A stretch of 64,000 bases of DNA from positions 35,580,701 to 35,644,700 of the forward strand of contig OX637396.1 in NCBI GenBank assembly GCA_951799425.1, read 5' to 3'. The notes beneath the pieces were generated by a model, which was not told the DNA's origin, ran no database searches, and saw nothing but the letters and a program-made list of their open reading frames with translations. Every line of letters begins with the position of its first letter. Position 1 is the stretch's first letter. This document shows positions 22,894 through 33,215 of this stretch, one piece after another. This DNA comes from Ilex aquifolium (lineage: Eukaryota > Streptophyta > Magnoliopsida > Aquifoliales > Aquifoliaceae). The position numbers and the translations under genes were made by a program.

Positions 22894-25800
22894 TTAAAAA
22901 ATAGAACTCTGTATCTTAACATCGGGGATGTCAGCGATCTTGGGCCAATCTGGTCCTTTATCCTTCAAACACCGTCGTTCAAGAAGTGGACTGTCAATGA
23001 TGGTCAGACTTGAGAGTGTGGTGATTATCCTTTCGTTGGGCAAAGAGCGAAGCTTAGGGCAAAAACTGATATGCAGGGACTCAAGAGAGGTGAGGTTGTG
23101 GATACCCTTAGAGAGAGAACTGAGGTTACGCATATTTTGGATGAAAAGTGATGTTAGAGTAGAAGGAAGCCAACACTCATCCGGCAAGGAATGTAGCTCT
23201 GGGTATTTACCACCCATGTGAAACTCTCGAAGAGAAGAGAGTCTGTGGAGGCCCCACTCTGATAGAGGCTTCAATTTTTTGCAATTTATGATAGAAATAT
23301 GTGTAAGGTTGGGGGGCAAATTCTCTTGAGGAAAGGACTCAAGATTATCACAATTGCTCATCCACAAATATTCAAGGGATGTGAGGCTTTGAAACTTGCT
23401 TGCAAAATAAATGTCATTCGGAATACCTCTGATATGAAGCCTTCCGAGGTTGGGAGTAATCAAACTATTTCCAGTTGGGAACGGCTGTCCCTTCTTATAA
23501 GACAAATTACAATAAAAATACGGCGTCTGTAAACGTAGCGTCTCCAAATTTGGCCAATCATTGATCCTAAAACATCCTGGCTCCTCCATGTTCAGTCTAA
23601 TGGGCTCTAAAATTGACTCTAATCCCCTGCAATTATGAATCTCAAGTGACTTAAAAGTGGAAGAAAGTGTATCCATTGGCAAGGATCTCAGAGACGAGCA
23701 GTCCTTGAGCCACAACTTCTCAAGACAAGAGTAGCAATTAGGCAGGGACTCTAGTGAACTGCAGTCTTCTAACCAAAGACTTCGAAGCATGGGCGGGAGA
23801 TTGGCCTCTGGAAAGGACACGAGCTTTGGGCAATTTTTGAATTCCAATACTTTCAGACAAGTATGGCTTTCCAGGCCATTTGGCAACCTCTCCAGACAAT
23901 CACAGCCAGATACTCGCAAAGATTTAAGATTACGAGGCAGCATTTGATCTTCTTCAGCCAAGCACACAAGTTCGGAACATCCCCAGACACTTGAGTATCG
24001 CAAATGGGAAAGGTCTTGTGGTGTATTCCCCTTCTGCCACAGGGTCACTAGTGCAGCACAGTCATGCACTTCAAAATTTTCAAGTGACACCAAGAAATGA
24101 GTGAATTCTTCCTGCAAATGGGTCAGTCCCGAAATATTCTTAATATACAGTTCTCTTAGAGAGGTTAATTCAGTGAGACCTTTTAGAATCACCTCTCTAC
24201 AACCTTTTATCTTTAATTCACAAAGAGATGGAAGCCTTAGGACTGAGACACTTACCAATTTAGGACACTTGGACATGGTAAGCTGACGAAGGCAAGGGAA
24301 ATGTCCTACAAATTCAGCACCAATATAACTACACCATCCTTCCCATTCCGGCATATCCTCAAAGCTTAGAGTCTCGAGTGACGGAAATCGAGTCTCCAAT
24401 GAGCCACCATCCCTGTAGAACTCAGCACCCACGTTCTTTACTGCATGCATGCCTTGAATGTGTAGTTCTTTCAGCAGAGGTAGCTGACCAAGTGATGGCA
24501 AAGACGCACATTTTGTACATCCTCTTAGACTAATCTGCGTTGTTTTTGAGAACGATAGATTCCCAATCCAACTGGAGAATGTTAACCCCCTGTAAAACTC
24601 AATTTTAAGACGTTTCAATTCTTTATGCGGCTGTAGCATGTCAAGTACATTGGCTTGGAGCTCTTCATTTTGAGAATCTTCAACGTCTTCATTTTGAGAA
24701 TATTCAACATCACTACTCCATAGCAATTCTAACTCATCAAGCTCTCGCTTATTATTTAAGTTGGCCTCCTCTGCATCCCGCACATTCTTAACATTTTGCA
24801 ACCCTACAATAGAAAGCATCCCCCGCAGAAGCTCTAGGTTGTTCAAATGGTTAAGTCCCAATCCGCCACTTTTACACACAACAAACTTTGACAGTGTCTG
24901 CAAACTTGTCAATTTACTTATCCCTCGGGGCATTTCTTGTAATTCTATAGTACCAGCGATGCCAAGATGGCGGAGGTTAACTAAATTTCCAATGTTTGCG
25001 GGCAACTTACAAAGCTGAGAACAACTATGCAACGATAATGTCTGCAAATTGTAGAGATCAGTTACTGATTCTGGCAACCATTTAATTGATGTCCCTGATA
25101 AATTCAAGAACCGAAGATGTTTCAAATCGCCAATCGAGTTGGGTAACTCGCTTATATTGTACTCAGTCAATGATAAGACTCTTAAACACAGTAATTTTGG
25201 CAGTATGTTGACTAAAATGCCATTGCTTAAATAGAAGTGTTGCCATTTATATGACTTATAAACTGGCAGTGCTAAGAATGTCCTCAAGCACAGAAGTTCA
25301 CGATCAAATGCCTTGAATCTTTTGTACACTTCAAACTTATGGCGCATGAATGACGAGTGGCGAACCTTCGGAGAAATCTTACACCGTTCATTGTTGTCCA
25401 TATTATCTTCCATCTTAAAGCATATTTCTCCCGTAACATGTTGAGCTAAATCATTCAAAAGGTCATGCATCGTGAATTTTGATTTCGTGCCACTTGAAGG
25501 TTGGAAGAATGACCTCGATAACAACTCATTGAAGCAATCATCACCTAACACTTCCATGCACTTCCTCATTCTTTGTGATTGTTGCAGAAATCCTTCCGCC
25601 ATCCATAACAAGACTAGCTCGTCCTTGTCAAACTCGTAGTCCTTTGGAAATATGGCGCAGTATCCAAACATTTGCTTCAATTGAGAAGGTAGGTGATGAT
25701 AACTTAATATCAGAGCTGGAAGAATGCTGCTCTTATCCTCCGGTAAATCCCAGATTTCACTATCCAGTACATCTTTCCACTCGTTTGGGCTAAGTTTATT

Positions 25801-26958
25801 GCGCAGGATGCCACCTAGTGTCTTCGCTGCTAGGGGCAAGCCTCCACACTTTCTCATGATAGCCACACCAATTTCTTCCAAATTTGGATGGGCACCAAAA
25901 TTGCTTGTACCCAACGCATGTTGAGCAAACAAAGATAAACAATCATCATCAGCCAACTCTTTTAGACGGTATGCTAGAACAGAATCCATGGTTGATGCTA
26001 CGCCTTCATTCCGAGTTGTAACAATAATTTTACTTCCAGGTACCCCACCTCGAAAAGGAGCACGGAGGAGATCCCATTTGGTGTCCTTCTCATTCCAAAC
26101 ATCGTCTAAAACAACAAGAAATTTTTTTCCAGAAAGTTTGTCTTTAAGATTTACTTGCGCCGTATCCAAGTTCTTGAAGTCACGAGTCTCATTGGTCACT
26201 GACTCATAAATTTTGTTTGTTATCATGAGCTCATCAAACTCTTCAGAAACACACACCCATGCTCTCAAGTCGAATAAATCCTTGACTTTCTCATTGTTGT
26301 ACACTAGTTGAGCAAGAGTAGTCTTGCCGAGACCACCCATACCAACTATTGAAATGACTGATGGTTCATCATTACTTGATTCATTGTTGAGCAACAATTC
26401 AAGTATTTCTTGTTTATCCTTTTCCCGACCATAAACATGGGACTCGACCACCAAGGAAGTAGTCGTCCTCTCTGTTTCTGTGTTTGACCTTACTTCGGGA
26501 TTGTCTTTCAAACCCAGGACATCTCTTTCTTTTGCAATACCTTCTAATCTAGTAGTGATTTCCTCAATCTTGGGGCCCAATTTGATTTTGAGCCCAACAG
26601 ATCTTTGGAAATTACCACAACAAGTAGGGAGGAAGTTCCGAACCTTGCTAGTGGTAGCTGCTTCAGGCTCCGAATTCACTTCATGTGCCAAAGCTTCAGT
26701 CTCAATCTCGTCCACCAGATCATCCACATCGTAAGCCAGATCCCTCAGTTCCGCCAGCCACAGTTTCACAGTTTCGTCCCTTATTTGCTTAGCCTCAGCA
26801 TCGTTGAGCACCGCTCTAATTGTCAATAGCAGTTTGCGCAATTTCGTCAACTGGGTAAGAATCCCTGCGCTGCGAGCAAATTTCAACAGCTCGCGAGAGG
26901 CCAATCTGTCAAACAACACATTTAAGAACGCACCCAGAAAAACTTCTATGATAGCCAT
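22894..26958 (-). CDS. CC-NBS-LRR (RPP13-like 1 type) resistance protein, copy 2, complete
   Basis: Single-exon gene of 1354 codons. The ATG at 26956-26958 is chosen because it gives MAIIEVFLGAF, the usual beginning of this family; an upstream in-frame TTG is not a plausible plant start. Domains: Rx-type coiled coil about 5-150 with DVDDLVDEIE at 77-86; NB-ARC about 175-500 with P-loop GMGGLGKTT (206-214), VCVSEEFDE, kinase-2 LVVLDDVW (281-288), GSKIIVTTR (308-316), CGGLPLA (371-377), FGYCAIFPKDYEF (431-443) and MHD (497-499); LRRs from about 585 to the C-terminus, unusually many cysteine-containing repeats. The length fits RPP13-like 1 proteins. All nucleotide-binding motifs are intact, so it may be functional: a cytoplasmic immune receptor. 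An in-frame 24-nt tandem duplication lies at 24662-24709. No integrated decoy domain was seen. Confidence 0.95.
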   Translation of the reverse strand: MAIIEVFLGAFLNVLFDRLASRELLKFARSAGILTQLTKLRKLLLTIRAVLNDAEAKQIRDETVKLWLAELRDLAYDVDDLVDEIETEALAHEVNSEPEAATTSKVRNFLPTCCGNFQRSVGLKIKLGPKIEEITTRLEGIAKERDVLGLKDNPEVRSNTETERTTTSLVVESHVYGREKDKQEILELLLNNESSNDEPSVISIVGMGGLGKTTLAQLVYNNEKVKDLFDLRAWVCVSEEFDELMITNKIYESVTNETRDFKNLDTAQVNLKDKLSGKKFLVVLDDVWNEKDTKWDLLRAPFRGGVPGSKIIVTTRNEGVASTMDSVLAYRLKELADDDCLSLFAQHALGTSNFGAHPNLEEIGVAIMRKCGGLPLAAKTLGGILRNKLSPNEWKDVLDSEIWDLPEDKSSILPALILSYHHLPSQLKQMFGYCAIFPKDYEFDKDELVLLWMAEGFLQQSQRMRKCMEVLGDDCFNELLSRSFFQPSSGTKSKFTMHDLLNDLAQHVTGEICFKMEDNMDNNERCKISPKVRHSSFMRHKFEVYKRFKAFDRELLCLRTFLALPVYKSYKWQHFYLSNGILVNILPKLLCLRVLSLTEYNISELPNSIGDLKHLRFLNLSGTSIKWLPESVTDLYNLQTLSLHSCSQLCKLPANIGNLVNLRHLGIAGTIELQEMPRGISKLTSLQTLSKFVVCKSGGLGLNHLNNLELLRGMLSIVGLQNVKNVRDAEEANLNNKRELDELELLWSSDVEYSQNEDVEDSQNEELQANVLDMLQPHKELKRLKIEFYRGLTFSSWIGNLSFSKTTQISLRGCTKCASLPSLGQLPLLKELHIQGMHAVKNVGAEFYRDGGSLETRFPSLETLSFEDMPEWEGWCSYIGAEFVGHFPCLRQLTMSKCPKLVSVSVLRLPSLCELKIKGCREVILKGLTELTSLRELYIKNISGLTHLQEEFTHFLVSLENFEVHDCAALVTLWQKGNTPQDLSHLRYSSVWGCSELVCLAEEDQMLPRNLKSLRVSGCDCLERLPNGLESHTCLKVLEFKNCPKLVSFPEANLPPMLRSLWLEDCSSLESLPNCYSCLEKLWLKDCSSLRSLPMDTLSSTFKSLEIHNCRGLESILEPIRLNMEEPGCFRINDWPNLETLRLQTPYFYCNLSYKKGQPFPTGNSLITPNLGRLHIRGIPNDIYFASKFQSLTSLEYLWMSNCDNLESFPQENLPPNLTHISIINCKKLKPLSEWGLHRLSSLREFHMGGKYPELHSLPDECWLPSTLTSLFIQNMRNLSSLSKGIHNLTSLESLHISFCPKLRSLPNERIITTLSSLTIIDSPLLERRCLKDKGPDWPKIADIPDVKIQSSIF

Positions 26959-27769
26959 TGTATTCAAGATAAGCAGAGCAGGGAAGGATGGGTTTCTTGT
27001 ATCTCAAAGCTGGTTAAGGCCTCAAGTCAAAGTGATGAAAGAAGAAGAAAGGAGTTGCTAGTGGTTTGTGCAAGAGGTCTTGAGTTGGGTCACTGGTTTT
27101 TTAACATTTTGCATACTTTTCAAAAAGTTTATAGAGATTGGGGCCTGCATTGGCCTGCATTTTGTCGTTACTTTTTCTTGAACAATTGGAATCTTTGGAA
27201 TTTTTTTTCTCTTTTTCCCCAAATACTGTAAATAATAACTTAATTCAATGATAAAGTTGCAATTTTTGTAATTTATTAGGGAACGTTGGGATCAATCACA
27301 ATAATTTCAATTAATTATATCTTCCTTTTAAAATGGTATAACTAGACATTTAAAAAAAATTCATGATCGATCATAATAATTTACGATCGATTATAATTCT
27401 TTGAGTTGTAACTCAAACGCTCAAAAAATTATAACTTAATTTTAATATATTAAAACTTTCAATACCTCTTATGACCAGAAATTCAACATGACGAAAGAAA
27501 AAGGGAATGCAGAAAGAGAAAAGAAGAGCCAATGGCTTTGCATTTTTGTGTAGAGACCAAATGGCCAAACTGGGTGGCAGACAAGATGAAGTGGTGGTCC
27601 TACGCCGTCCACCACCATGAATGATGGGATCACAGCCTTGGATATGACCTAGGGTGGCCTTGTAAAAGGGAAAAAAAATTTATTTTCATCTTTGTACAAT
27701 TTACATGTTTATCACTATTGGTTTTTTTTTTCAAAAAGAACCATTGATGGGCATTTTGCCAAAAAAAAT
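26959..27769. promoter_or_regulatory. Upstream region of NLR copy 2
   Basis: The best core promoter candidate for the minus-strand gene is TATAAA (complement of 27128-27133), about 170 bp before the ATG. Short homology to copy 1 covers only the leader (to about 27030). A 40-bp word found repeatedly in the spacer to the right also occurs here at 27535-27580. No other gene is seen. Confidence 0.4.
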
Positions 27770-28009
27770 GGGGTAAATCTCATAAATCGACCACTTTTGT
27801 TAAGATTAATCGATAAATGATATAAATTCCGTTAAGGTTAACTATTAAATGAAATAGAATTTGCTAAGTTTAACAGTTTAGTTCTTTTATTTTAATGATT
27901 AATCTAAACAAAATAGGCAATTGAAATAAATTACATAATTCATGGGGTAAATTAAGATAATATAAAGTTCATGGGGCAATTTTAAACAAAAGCGATAGTA
28001 GATTTACCC
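27770..28009. mobile_element. Foldback MITE, copy 2
   Basis: Same family as 3823-4121. It starts ggggtaaatc and ends gatttaccca, so both terminal inverted repeats are present, but about 60 bp of the left arm is deleted. The right arm keeps acaaaagc, aaattgccccatgaac (inverted) and aaataggcaattgaaat. Confidence 0.7.
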
Positions 28010-29045
28010 AAAAAAAACAATATGTATGCACCAAGGGGGCGTCCTAGCACGATACACCCTTGATGTATGACTACGGAGATTCATCTGTCCCTACTCCAAA
28101 ATTTAAGAAACAATTTATTGAAGAGAATAAGTTATTTATGCATCAAAAGGGTGTCCTAGAATAAAGCTATTAAATGATTTAATTAGTCCAAACTCTTCTT
28201 AATTTTAGTTCGTTCAGACCTGTTCAAATTGAAAAATATGTCAAATTAATCAGATTTCAAACTCGTACCAGTAACAGGAACACCAAATTTTAATCCCCAA
28301 TAACATCCCCATATCTTCTCTTTTTAAGCTTCTAAGATTTGATTCCATGGGGGAAAAAAAAAAAGAGAGCATTTGATAATATCCTTCATTGTACCGATTT
28401 TAGGGGTTATTCTTGACATTAAAGGATTGATAATCAAATTCTAAGATTTAATTTTCTAATTTTTTTGCTAAAAATTCACGTTGATTTTATTAGAGGGTTA
28501 ATTACAAAATATTCTCTTCAACTTTGAGTAGTTTGTCATTCACCCCTTCAAATTTTAATTTCAATAAATAGCCCCTTTTAATTCATGTTGGTGTTGGGTG
28601 GAGGTGGAGGGTGTTGTGCGGTATACTGTTGTTGTGCTGAACAGACTTATTTTTTTGTTTGATTTTTTCATTTCCTTATTTTTTTAGGGATATAATTGGT
28701 ATTTCAAGGACAAACAGGAAAATAATGTAAAAGATGGAGTGTGTAACGATACTTTCGTGTTCTTGTCAGCCAGATGGAGTGTGTAATGATACTTTCATGT
28801 TCTTGTCAGCCAATTAAGTCTGCTTGAAACTTAGAGATGACACATTACACCATTTAAAACCATAGAGGACTGATTGTAACAAGAGATATAGTTGAAGGAG
28901 ACAAATTAAAATTAACCCTTGATTATATACTAAATTGCACACACCTTTGATAATTATTGACCTATTGAAGCTCAAATACAAAGTTGTTTCATGACTAGAG
29001 TGATGTGTCTTAACCACGAATTCCATTCCCATTCTACTTTAGAAA
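28010..29045. repeat. Third, short copy of the start of the duplicated segment
   Basis: Bases 28020-28260 and 28915-29045 match 4130-4530 and 37885-38280 (caccaagagggcgtcctag, ttaaatgattt, tatactaaattgcacacacc, gctcaaatacaaagttgttt). About 650 bp of unrelated AT-rich sequence (28270-28915) interrupts the match. The copy stops near 29045, before the RNase H relic. Confidence 0.75.
28733..28812. repeat. Tandem duplication, 40 bp x 2
   Basis: gatggagtgtgtaa followed by gatactttc and gtgttcttgtcagcca, repeated once with period 40 and two base changes. Confidence 0.9.
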
Positions 29046-29808
29046 AGTCTATGAAAAAAGCATCTTTGATAAAAACACTTCCTTTTCTTTAGCATCTTTA
29101 ATTCAACATTTTGTTCACTTTTCAAAAAGATGATAGAGATTGTCCTTCGTTTTTCAAAGGAGTTTGTCAATTTTCTTATTACTTGTTCCATCTTACAAGA
29201 AAACTTTAGTGAGAGACAACTGTCCATCTTTGTCATTTGTCGTTATTGTGAATTTTTTTTATTACGGTTGTGTATATTTTTATCATTGTTGGGGTATCGA
29301 ATAAAAATTATAAAAATAGTTATCATAATAGTGAAATTGCTTTGCAGTGAGTCCCATTGATAAGACATCTATTAATGTGTTAAACTGACAATTCAGTGTG
29401 GTTGATGCTCTTGGACCACCACATCCTCACCCAATAAATTTGGTCTTATTAATGGATGACTAGGAAGTGAAGATTTGGAATTTAAAATCAGCAAAATTAT
29501 CCTAACTTTTTTGTCCAATGTTTTAGTTGCCGTAATACAATTTGATTGGATTCAAAGCAACTGGGTTGATGAAATTAAGTGTATCAATTGAGTCGAATTT
29601 ATTGAGCTTGAGTATGCTAAAGTTTGACTCGGGTTGAGGCTTACCAAGTTCAATTCGAACTGAGCACTATTGTCGTGGTTAGTTCTTACTTAAGTTTCCC
29701 ATATCTAAATAAGTCTGGAAATTTATAGAAATCAATGCATTTTTTCCATTACAGACTTGGAGTAGCTATCATCTCATTTAAGTCATTCACCAACATTATT
29801 GGTTTAGA
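29046..29808. other. Spacer, no gene seen
   Basis: 29100-29260 weakly resembles the promoter region of NLR copy 2 (acttttcaaaaag, agagattg, attttgtcgttac-like words at 27110-27200). Nothing else was identified. Confidence 0.35.
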
Positions 29809-30130
29809 CTTTTTTTTTTTGACTAAAGACGATCACACAAAGAACAACACACTACCGCCAATAAAAGTGATAGCAGTGTGAAGCCTTATACACACACACA
29901 AACCCAAAGGCTTCCGATGTGGGAAGCCCCAGTTCCCCTAGGCACCTCTAAGCCTGGCACTATGACCGTCAAGGGACCAGACCACACCGACAACCTGTGG
30001 GCCAGCACACACAAGTTCTTTTATGGAACGATTCAGTTTTTTTTGACTAAAGACGATCACACAAAGGACAACACACTACCGCCATTAAAAGTGGTAGCAG
30101 TGTGAAGCCTTATACACACACAAACCCAAA
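29809..30130 (-). repeat. Direct-repeat element with snRNA-type upstream element and TATA
   Basis: Two copies of about 90 bp (29809-29903 and 30037-30126) flank about 130 bp of sequence. On the minus strand each starts tgggtttgtgtgtgtataa, contains a short hairpin (cacactgc-acc / ggcggtagtgtg) and ends gtctttagtca before an A-run. The left copy is preceded on the minus strand by TCCCACATCG (complement of 29915-29924), which equals the plant snRNA upstream sequence element core; TATAA (complement of 29886-29890) follows 24 bases later, the spacing known for Pol III-type plant snRNA promoters. The unit could be a TRIM-like element (its repeat is TG...CA) or a small-RNA-gene-derived repeat. Confidence 0.45.
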
Positions 30131-31084
30131 TGCAATAATTGTAGAGAGAGAGAGAGAGATGTGGACAGAACGAAGAAGCAGGGAGAGAGAGAAATGCATG
30201 CGGTGGCTGTAGACATGGACCAAGAGCATCAACCATACACATGGTATCAAAAATTATTTTTCAATACCATAACTTCCTTTTTTAATGATTAGTCCAAAAT
30301 CACTTTTATTTTATTTATGCTGTTTTATTTTACGTATTCATGATCAATGGCTAAAACTAAATATGGTTAAAAATAAAATAATAGTAACTAATAAAAACAT
30401 AATGTATATAAACTTTGATTATTTGTTTGTATTTGATATCGTCTATTAAATCTGACATTCACTAATAAGAAGAACAATGAAATTGGTTTAAATTATATTA
30501 TTAAAAAAATAAAATTATTAAATAAAATTGCAATCCAACGTAGGAGTAAGATGATCTATATGTGTATATTTATTTATAGAGGGACAGAAAGATGGCTGAC
30601 TAACCCTAGAGTTTTTCCTAAGGCTTCGTTTGGTTAGCGAGAGATTGATGGAAAGTGTGGAAAGGTTTAACATGATAATCCTAAAAAATGTTAGACACTA
30701 AATTCCTAAGCCCACAAAATTGAGAGTAATATGCAGGTTTTGGTTCTTGTAAATTATGCAAGTAAATATTTTTTTTTTTCAAAAAAGTTGAACAAGCTAT
30801 CTAGTTTCTCACTTTGCTAATGTTTTCTTCCACGTTGGTCATTATCTATTAAATATAAATCTCTTTAATATAAATAAGAGTAATATTGATATTTAAACAA
30901 ATTTTCTTGTAACTTTCCTGCTTTTCAAATTATAGAAAGAAAATTTTTAAAAATTTTCTTGTACATATTTCATACTAACCAAATACATAAATGAAAAAAT
31001 ATATTTTTTTTCTTTTTCCTTTTCTTCATTTCACTTTCTATCACTTTCACTTTTTATCATTATTTTCTTCCTAAGCAGGTAGAG

Positions 31085-31830
31085 AGAGAGAGAGAGAGAT
31101 GGGCCATGAACAAGAAATTGCTTTGCATTTTCTTATGCAGACCAAGTGGCCAAACTATGCACCGAACAGGAGCATGTGGGGGTCCTAGACCTAGACCAAG
31201 AGCATCAACTATAGAATTGCCAATTTTTCACATTAGCAGATTTTTTTTTTTATTTTTTTATTGAAGGATCCACACATGATATCGAAAATTATTTTTTGAC
31301 ATCATAACTTCTTGTTTTAATGATTAGTCCAAAATCTCTTATTATATTGCTTTATTTTACATATTCATGATCAATAGTTAAACTTGAATCAATAGAAGAT
31401 CTATGAACACAAATTATTTTTTTGGAATGAGTTTGAATTTTTTTTGTGAGTGATTTACCACTGTGTAGGTATTTTTATTATTGTCATGGTAACTATTTTT
31501 ATCATTTTTTTTTGGTATCACAATATTAGTAAAACACCCACAAAAGTGATCAAAATAATCACAAATGTGATTAATTTTGGTACGGTACTATTTTTTTTTT
31601 TTTTCGGTGCCGTAGACAACACTTTAATGAAGATATATGCAAAGGTTTAATTATACTTGCATGCTCGCAATTATGATAATTTTACTCATTTACACAAAAA
31701 TGACACAAATTTGAAAATGATGTGATCCATTAACTTGGATGATAAAAAAGGGCGGTTTTAGTGTTATCTAGTATTATTAATATTTTAGACCCAATTTTTG
31801 ACACCAACAAAACACAAGCAAAAATACCAT
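31085..31830. repeat. Diverged direct repeat, first unit
   Basis: Matches 32700-33215 in order: GA-tract, gcagac and gtggccaaact, ggtcctagaccta, accaagagc, caactatagaatt, gaagga-c-acaca, aatgatgt-atccattaac, ggttttagtgttatcta and tagtattattaatatttta. It is a local duplication with large indels. Confidence 0.7.
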
Positions 31831-31869
31831 GATTAGACATGTAACATGAGAACTTTTCAATACTCACCC

Positions 31870-32025
31870 TACACCTCCACTACCACCACCATTATGCCGC
31901 CCCTACCACCACCATTATCGCCACCACTATTGTGTCATCACCACCACCATCATTGTACTATCACTGTCGTCACCACTATCATTGTCAGCACCATTATTTT
32001 GTCGCTGCTACCATCATCGCGACCA
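31870..32025. repeat. ACC/ATC trinucleotide-rich tract
   Basis: Degenerate run of accacc, atcatt and ccactat triplets. Simple-sequence repeat, not treated as coding. Confidence 0.8.
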
Positions 32026-32699
32026 TTGTGATAGTTGTGGTAGGAATAAGATAGTTATTGTGAGATGATTTAAAACAAGGGTAAAATTAGAATTTTAAGA
32101 TTTCAGCTTTTAATATTTGTCAAAGAGTTTGATTCAATTCAATGCTTAAATTTCAGTATATACTTGACAGTCTGCAAATTAAAAAATTTATCATTCTACA
32201 CTTAAAATTCAGCATTTTGTTTTCAGTATTCAACTTTCAATTTTATCAAACACCACCTAAGTATGATGTTATAAAATTAACAAATTAATTGAGGTGCAAA
32301 CAACTAATTTAATAAACGGATAGAGAGTAAATACACAGAGAGAGACTTATTCAAATGTTCAGTGTATCCCAAATGTGAGTAAATATTTGGTATAATGGTT
32401 ACATTACGTCAGTATTGTCACGTGATATAACCGTCCAATAATAAATAAACAAATGAATATAAAATATCTCACTAATTCAAATAATCACCGCTCCATATAG
32501 GATAGTAACCGCCATATATTCAAAAAGTAAAATTCACCTTACCCATTTATTTATTTATTAGTGAATAATTACACTACTAGATAATACTAACGTGGTATAC
32601 CAGAGGCCATTTTCTAGGGAAAATCCCCCTCCTATTCCACCCACCCCCAACTGCCACATTCATGGCATCTGGAAATTATGGGTTTAGACTAATGTAATA

Positions 32700-32706
32700 A
32701 TTGTAC

Positions 32707-32737
<31 letters not shown>

Positions 32738-33215
32738 TGTGGACTGGACCATGAAGATGAAATTGGTTTGCATTTTCGTGTGCAGACTAAGTGGCCAAAC
32801 TGTGTACTGAACAGGAACTTGTGGTGGTCCTAGACCTACACCTACACCTACACCTAAACCTAGACCAAGAGCGTCAACTATAGAATTCTCAATTTTACAC
32901 ATTAACAGATTTTATTTTATTTTTTATGGAAGGATCGACACATTGTATTGAAAAGTTATTTTTCAACATCATAATTTCTGCTAGTTTTACTCATTTACAT
33001 GAATAAAACACGTATTCGAAAATGATGTAATCCATTAACATGGATAATAAAAATTGACGGTTTTAGTGTTATCTACAAATAATCCGTTTAACTGTTATAA
33101 TGAGAAGAAGATGAATATGTTTTTTTTTATTTTTTATCTAGTATTATTAATATTTTAAATCTAATTTTTGACACGTGCATGACACAAACAAAAATATCAT
33201 GATTAGAGATATAAC
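32700..33215. repeat. Diverged direct repeat, second unit
   Basis: Partner of 31085-31830. It also contains a short cctaca hexamer run at 32833-32862. Confidence 0.7.

Noticed and set aside
26959..26967. Upstream TTG as start of NLR copy 2
   Set aside because: The ATG three codons later gives the conserved family N-terminus, and copy 1 starts at the same ATG.
31846..32031. Proline/histidine-rich open frame
   Set aside because: It is an ACC/ATC simple repeat.
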